A stretch of 64,000 nt of DNA from Neoconidiobolus thromboides FSU 785 (taxonomy: Eukaryota > Entomophthoromycota > Entomophthoromycetes > Entomophthorales > Neoconidiobolaceae): contig MU626333.1 of the NCBI GenBank assembly GCA_025603075.1, positions 1 through 64,000 on the forward strand, read 5' to 3'. The translations under genes and the position numbers were made by a program. The notes beneath the pieces were generated by a model. That model was not told the DNA's origin. It worked only from the letters and a program-made list of their open reading frames with translations, and did no database searches. This document shows positions 58,693 through 64,000 of this stretch, piece after piece (the first letter of the stretch is position 1; every line of letters starts with the position of its first letter).

Positions 58693-59045
58693 TTACTTAT
58701 TATGGCAGTTTATTGCAGTTCACAGCTAATTTATCAGCAAAATCCATCACATGATCAAATTATAAGTCTATAGTTGTTTGGTAGTAGAATTTTAATCAAG
58801 TTTTCAAGTACTTTGAAAAATTAAAAAAATCATTAATTAGAATATAACAATAATCAAATTATTTAAAAAATTCTAATGTTTATTAAGTTAAATAATATTA
58901 GGAATCTTCTCAATGCAATTTCTAATTTTCTTTTTTATAGACTCATTATCATGTAGTGATTTTCAATAGTAAACTAATTCTAAATTGTGATACTTGCCTA
59001 ATTGAAAAAATGCATTTGTTATTAAAGGAAAATAGACTCTTGCTA

Positions 59046-59151
59046 CATCTGGGGATGTATTTTTATGTTTAGGAATTTTAGTGATAGTTTTTTCATTCAA
59101 ATAGCACTTAAAAAATGGAAAAAGCGATGAGGCCAAAAAAACACCCCATCT
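59046..59151 (-). mobile_element. MITE-A copy
   Basis: Starts CATCTGGGGATGTATTTTTA, contains TTTTTCATTCAAATAGCACT and ends ACACCCCATCT. Confidence 0.85.
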
Positions 59152-60321
59152 CTTATTTTCACAATCAAGCGTTAGCATTTTATTTATACTATTCATATTA
59201 TTTTTATCTAAGTGGCTTTAATTATTATCATTAATGTAACAGTATTTTAGTCAAGTTGATCTTGGCTATTAACTACTTTTAGATCTTCCTTATCTACTTT
59301 TGCAGGTAATAGAATAGACTGAGTTATAGGTAACACTAGTTTAATTTTCAAGTAAACATAGCTTTCATTTACGATTTAACAATTTTCGTGTCAATAGTAA
59401 TCTTAAAAGTCTATAAAGGATGTTGTACAAATAATTATTTGATTTGAGTTTGAACTCTTGTAGTTATTATATCTCCTTTGTAGTTTATTTATCGATTATT
59501 TAAACAAGAATTTTGATTATTGAATTTATCATTAATTAATAACTTACAGGAGTTACCTGGAAGTAATGGGTTCACAGCCAGCAATAAAAAGTAAAATCAT
59601 AATATTCCAAAATAAAATAACAAAGCAAAAGGATTCAATCATTATGATCAACGTTTGGTAAGCTCTATTTTATTATTTAAAAATTTAATCTTACCGAAAA
59701 TTATTGACTTCAATTATGATTTTACTTTTTTGACTTCAAACTTCACTTTCTTTATTTGTCAACTTTTTACAATGACAAAAATGAACATTGTACAAATTGA
59801 ATTTTGATAAAAAATAGAAATCATTATAATAAAATTATACATTAGCTAGAGAATTTGGCTTTGCCTTATAAAATGATTATATAAATAAGGCGGTTTTAAT
59901 CAATACTTGCTTTATAAGTTATATAGCATTAGTCTAATTTTTTTTGAATTTTTACTAACTTTAGTAACAAACAATTTTGCTATAAAAGATTATGTACAGA
60001 TACTAATAGAGTAATAGTTGTTTTGTATAATTATCTTGTAATCGCCTTGAATTTCCTGTTATTATTTAAGAATTTTTATATTCCTATCTAGAGAGGAAAG
60101 CGTTTTATTTATATATAAGGAAAAAACCAAAAGAGGGTTTGTTGCTACATATACCACCCAAGATTTTAAACTGAACCAGGAAAAAGAAAAAGAAATAAGA
60201 AATAACATTAATAATTCTGAGGTACTAAGCATAGCCGCTTTACAACCCAAATACTATCTAGTAGCTGACACTTTGAATGCAGGGATCAAAAAGAATTGAC
60301 TCGAATATTTTTTATCTTTAG

Positions 60322-60422
60322 AGGGTTTATAAGGTAGTTTTTTGTTTAGCTTTAATTGTAGCCTTTCCACTCAAATAGCGCTTAAAAACGCAAAAAGCAA
60401 TGAAACCAAAAAAACGCCCAAT
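60322..60422 (-). mobile_element. MITE-A copy (decayed left end)
   Basis: Contains CCTTTCCACTCAAATAGCGC and AAAGCAATGAAACCAAAAAA; the terminal repeats are poorly preserved. Confidence 0.7.
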
Positions 60423-61362
60423 TAACAGAGAAAAGAGTAGGTGAGCCCTTTTTAAGTTAAAGCTTTCCGTCGTTTGATAGTCACTTTGATTGACAAGATT
60501 ACTTTAGTCATGTTGTAATTCAGTTCTTTGAGATAGTAATATATGATCTAAATGGCAGGACTAGCTATAGGTAGAAGAGCCGCTCTGATAACAAAAGGAA
60601 AGTGTCTTAAAAAAGGAGAACGAAAGCAAACATTCAAACATACTAGATAATTGTTACTTGCCTATCTAATTATCTCATGAATATATATTCATGGTTTTAT
60701 GAATGATTTTATTGGTTATATTGTAAGCACTTAGACTGCTGTTTTTAATTTTTTTGAATATTATTGTTATAAGTAGAAGCTTTCTATTTCAATAGTTTAA
60801 TAAAAACTGAAATAGAAATAAAACAAAAACATGGATTTTGGTATTTATAAGTTTATAAAACGAGATAATATAAAGCAATTTATATTATTTCAAATGTTTT
60901 ATATTATATAAATAAAACTTGATATTGTAAATGTTTTTTCCTGTCTCAATAGTTTGTTCATTTTATAAGCACTTAGAATTTGAATAGGTAAGAATAAAGA
61001 ATATCATTATTTCCGAAGGTCATACTATTAATTCCGTAGGCAATTAATTAAATTTTATTTTTAAAGAAGCATAAATAATATAAATGATAACTTAAAAAAT
61101 GTCTCGATTTCACATATTGAACACTTATTATCATTTATTAATATTGAAAACGTAGGTTTTACAATTACTATAGAAAGTAAATGAAAAAGCAGTCATTGAT
61201 GTTTATTGATAACTAATAAAACATTTCTCAATGATATATTAAAACCTCTTATAAAATAATTGTATGATAATAAAGATACAAACAAAAAGCGTTCGATTCA
61301 CAACAAAAATATGTAAATGATTATTATAATATTTAATGTATATAGTCAATACATACTGAAAC

Positions 61363-61635
61363 ATATTCAAATTTTACCTATTCTTCCTCTTATCCTTATG
61401 TTTTGGTACTACTTCTGCATTAATCAAAGCAAGTATTAAACCAAGCACTGAAGTATTTGAAGATTATCTTGTCATTCCACTATTGGTATAATAGAAAATT
61501 AGATATCAAATCAAAATAGTGGATACATCGTGTAAAGTGCTACTACCAAGAAAGTTAGATGTTGGGTTATTTAATAAGGCTCAAAAGGTTAGATTCAGGA
61601 AGAGATGGATTAAAAAGATTATCGATAGCTTTTAA
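61363..61635 (+). pseudogene. Dead copy of the small secreted protein family
   Basis: Matches the SSP genes along their length. The start codon is changed to ATA (61363-61365). The signal-peptide core still reads FKFYLFFLLSLCFG. The frame then hits TAA TAG in the middle of the gene. The C-terminal module is still readable in another stretch (KLDVGLFNKAQKV, then RKRWIKKIIDSF) up to the TAA at 61635. The TATA box position is also lost: CAAACAAAAAG (61279-61289) stands where the live copies have GTATAAAAAG, 84 bases upstream. Start, reading frame and promoter have all decayed. Confidence 0.85.
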
Positions 61636-62261
61636 TCAATAAAACCATTAAACTTTCAACACTTTTATTTGTATAGTTTAGATTATTAATTGTGTTTTAA
61701 AAAACTAAGTTTAATAAATTTTCGATTAGCATGACCAAAAAGAAACAAAAATTCATATTTCTTTAATAAGTAAACTTTGATGGCTTTCATTAACTAGTAC
61801 TTTTCGATTAGATTGACTCGAGCTATTAAACACTTGTAAATCTCTCATTGCCAATCCTAAAGATAACATAATAAGTTGATTTGTAAGCGACATTCACTTG
61901 TATTGTAAGTGGGCTAATCTCATTGTGTTACGATCAATAACTGACGTTATAGATACAACCTCAAGGCTTTTTAAAGAATAACATATAGAAATTGTTTAGC
62001 TCAACCAAATCCTTTAAAAAGCTTATTAAATGGATTTTTTTTAAAGAAATTAGCCTCAGGTGTTTCATTAACTAGGATAGAGATATAAATGCCAATGTCA
62101 TGTAATTTAGAGACTATATCATTTAATGATACCATTCTGAAAGTGTAGGAGGTACAAGAAGAGAGTCCAAGCTTTTAGTATCCTTTTAATATTAAGAAAG
62201 ATGGAATGTAAATTACTTGGACTATAATATGATTAACGCTTCTCATTAAAGGGAGAGAAGC

Positions 62262-62725
62262 GTGAAATATCGCTTTGTCAGCCCCATAGTTAATTATAAC
62301 ATAATAATCGCCTAAGTTGTCGTATTCTCGATTATAAAGACAATTAGTCCCATACTGTTATTCTGATTTGTTAAGAGAATTCCTATCTTCGTCTCAAAGA
62401 ATATTCTCCCCTCGTTTTGATATTTATATTTATCGGAGTATAAAAGAGGTTCTAAAACATAATAGCTCGAGGCTTTTTAACTGAATTATTCCCTGATATC
62501 TCGAGCATTTAATAAAGCCGCTAAGTTTTCTTAATAGTATTTTACGTAGATTTTTACATTAGTATTGTCTATTCTATTTATCTTATATAGCTTGTAACCT
62601 ATTACGTGCTATTCTTCATAATCCAAGTCTATCTCAGTCACATAAACTAAGACCTTTCGACTTATAGTGTAGTTAACCCAGCAATAGCTGTTCTTGACTC
62701 CAAACACTGAGTACCAGATTTCACA
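62262..62725 (+). mobile_element. LTR-like element, copy 4 (solo)
   Basis: About 464 bp from GTGAAATATCGCTTTGTCAG to GTACCAGATTTCACA, flanked by GAAGC and GAGGC (4 of 5 match). The promoter-like TATAAAAG is at 62439-62446. Same orientation as copy 1. Confidence 0.7.
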
Positions 62726-62890
62726 GAGGCATTTAATTCAAAGGAGGTATTTAAGAAGGCAGTTGGATAGATTGAAGAGAAGCAAAGCTTTTTATTTTTA
62801 TATCTCATTACAAATTTGCTAAGTTAAAACCATATCAGGTGATAATATATTTTTTCTATTATATATATAAAGATATTAATGTAAAGGGGC

Positions 62891-62996
62891 TTATAGAAGT
62901 GTTTTTTTTAATTTCATTACTTTTTCCATTTTTAAGCACTATTTAAGCGGAAAATTTGTTAGTAAAATTCTTAAACACAAAAATACATCCCCTTAT
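62891..62996 (+). mobile_element. MITE-A copy
   Basis: Contains AAGCACTATTTAAGCGGAAA and ends AATACATCCCCTTAT. Confidence 0.8.
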
Positions 62997-63449
62997 GTTA
63001 TTTAAATATTAATTATAATAATAATAAAAATTAATACATGAATATTTCTTTCTTTGTTTTGATATTATGACTATTTTTTAGACAGTTTAGGATTTGGAAA
63101 TATTAAAACTAAAATATTAAATAAGAAACCATGTCCATATGCTATTATAAGAGTGAAATAACAGTAATGAAGGTGAAATAATAGTAAAAATAGGTGAATA
63201 AATTTATTGACTTAGTAGCTTATTTACCAAATTATATAGCCAGTGTGATTAAACAATACAAAAGTAAATAGCTTCAAAGAAATAAATCAGTTTCATAAAT
63301 TAAGGGCCCATAGTTATTTATAATATTTTAAAGATAGAGTAGAGAATTACTATAAAAAGTAAATAAAAAATATTTCTTGGTAATTCTTTATATCGTGTTA
63401 ATATTTCTAAACAGATAGCTTCCAACAATATGTTATTGGAAATAAAAAG

Positions 63450-63458
63450 TATAAAAAG
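63450..63458 (+). promoter_or_regulatory. TATA box of SSP-4
   Basis: TATAAAAAG, 79 bases before the ATG at 63529. Confidence 0.7.
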
Positions 63459-63528
63459 GGTTCAATTCACAGTAAAAAAAATATACAATTAACATAAATA
63501 ATAGTTATTAATCAATACATCTTATAAC

Positions 63529-63804
63529 ATGTTCAAATTCTACCTATTCTTCCTCTTATCTTTATACTTTGTTACTGGTTCCGGAATACTCAGAGCAGGC
63601 GTTAAATTAGGCACAGAAGTAGCTAAAGATTTAGCTCATCGTTATGTTGTTGGTAAAATGGAGGATCAGGTGCCAAAAGCAAAAACAGATGTGCCAAAAG
63701 TTCCAACATATAATCCAACAAAGCAAAGTATTGAAAACTTTGATAGGATTAAAAAAGGTTCTTTTGGGAAAAGATGGGTTAAAAAAATCACTAATAGATT
63801 TTAA
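63529..63804 (+). CDS. Small secreted basic protein, family member 4 (SSP-4)
   Basis: A 91-residue protein. The first 43 residues differ from SSP-2 at one position only (Tyr5 for Phe5): signal peptide MFKFYLFFLLSLYFVTGS, then GILRAGVKLGTEVAKDLAHR and YVVGK. From about residue 44 on the two diverge: here NPTKQSIENFDRIKKGSFG, ending KRWVKKITNRF. No Cys. The sharp change from near identity to strong divergence points to gene conversion of the 5' half or diversifying selection on the mature C-terminal half. Function unknown; secretion expected. Confidence 0.82.
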   Translation: MFKFYLFFLLSLYFVTGSGILRAGVKLGTEVAKDLAHRYVVGKMEDQVPKAKTDVPKVPTYNPTKQSIENFDRIKKGSFGKRWVKKITNRF

Positions 63805-64000
63805 CACAATAAAAATTCGATATTTTTTATAAATATATGACCATGTTTTATATTGTTTTATAATTGTTTTTTTATTACAAAATGCCTTAAATTACGATTT
63901 CACGGTACCAAAGTTGGTATTAAAACTTTCGATAATATCTGTAAGCTTGATACCCTAGGATATTATTATCTGATGAGTCCGTCAGTAGATTAATAAGTTA
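63805..64000. other. 3' flank of SSP-4, homologous to that of SSP-2
   Basis: AATAAAAATTCGATATTTTT and a later CCTAGGATATTATTATCTGA block align with the 3' flank of SSP-2 (55622-55830), which shows that the duplicated unit reached at least 200 bp past the stop codon. Confidence 0.55.

Larger units (their letters stand above)
58224..61277. other. Spacer SSP-3 to dead SSP copy
   Basis: Three MITE copies (58585, 59046, 60322); a weak further one may lie at 60935-61010. No gene supported. Confidence 0.5.
61636..63449. other. Spacer before SSP-4
   Basis: Contains an LTR-like element and a MITE. No gene. Confidence 0.5.

Noticed and set aside
53464-63804. SSP genes as cysteine-rich antimicrobial peptides or defensins
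   Set aside because: The mature proteins contain no cysteine, so disulfide-stabilised peptide families are excluded.
63960-64000. Hammerhead-ribozyme-like CTGATGAGTCCGTCAG, and TGATGAGTTCGTTTATGAAC near 55790
   Set aside because: Neither is followed by the required GAAA after stem II, and no stem I/III partner is visible. The similarity of the two sites is explained by duplication of the SSP 3' flank.
1-64000. CRISPR array, bacterial operons or ribosome binding sites
   Set aside because: Spliceosomal introns, pol II TATA boxes, an unencoded tRNA CCA end and eukaryote-only families show the DNA is nuclear eukaryotic. The dispersed MITEs are not regularly spaced direct repeats.

Overview
The window is very AT-rich eukaryotic DNA, most likely nuclear DNA of a filamentous, early-diverging fungus. 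Supporting signs are a fungal Zn2Cys6 protein, Atf1/AtfA-type bZIP proteins with the NPFxxSF motif, 49-80 bp introns with GTAAGY-like donors, an intronless tRNA-Trp, an aquaglyceroporin and a fungal mucin-like wall protein. An Entomophthorales/Conidiobolus-like or Mucoromycota/Glomeromycotina-like source would fit, but the sequence alone does not decide this.

Layout. 1-20.6 kb: a cluster of five short ATF/CREB-type bZIP genes (3214-3846 minus; 7598, 11360, 14234 and 20015 plus), 2.4-5.2 kb apart in gene-free DNA. Three have an intact DNA-contacting basic region. One has a degenerate basic region, and one keeps only the leucine zipper. 21-25 kb: nested transposons. 25.9-26.4 kb: a small Zn2Cys6 protein. 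31.5-38.9 kb: two F-box/LRR-like genes flanking a secreted Thr-rich mucin-like protein. 39.6-40.9 kb: two divergent housekeeping genes, each with two introns, whose exons I joined: a BLOC-1 subunit 1 (BLOS1/GCN5L1) homologue and an RNase P/MRP Rpr2/Rpp21 homologue. 43.4-44.2 kb: an aquaglyceroporin. 47.2 kb: tRNA-Trp(CCA), next to a decayed DDE-type DNA transposon (47.48-49.85 kb). 50.7-52.6 kb: a myotubularin lipid phosphatase of the MTMR6/7/8 type, three exons. 53.4-63.8 kb: a tandem family of four small, cysteine-free, basic secreted proteins plus one dead copy, each live copy with a TATA box 79-84 bp before its ATG.

Mobile DNA. A MITE of about 105 bp occurs at least 23 times, several times as close inverted pairs. 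An LTR-like element of about 462 bp occurs four times with 4-5 bp target duplications. A larger TIR transposon family shares its first bases (TATATGGGG) with the MITE. These insertions concentrate outside 31-42 kb, where the conserved genes lie.

How the genes may work together. The bZIP cluster looks like an expansion of a stress-type transcription factor, with zipper-only members that could act as dimer partners without binding DNA. The secreted-protein cluster looks like a duplicating, diversifying lineage-specific family. Both readings are inference. The conserved genes (BLOC1S1, RPR2, myotubularin, aquaglyceroporin, tRNA-Trp) are ordinary single-copy eukaryotic functions.
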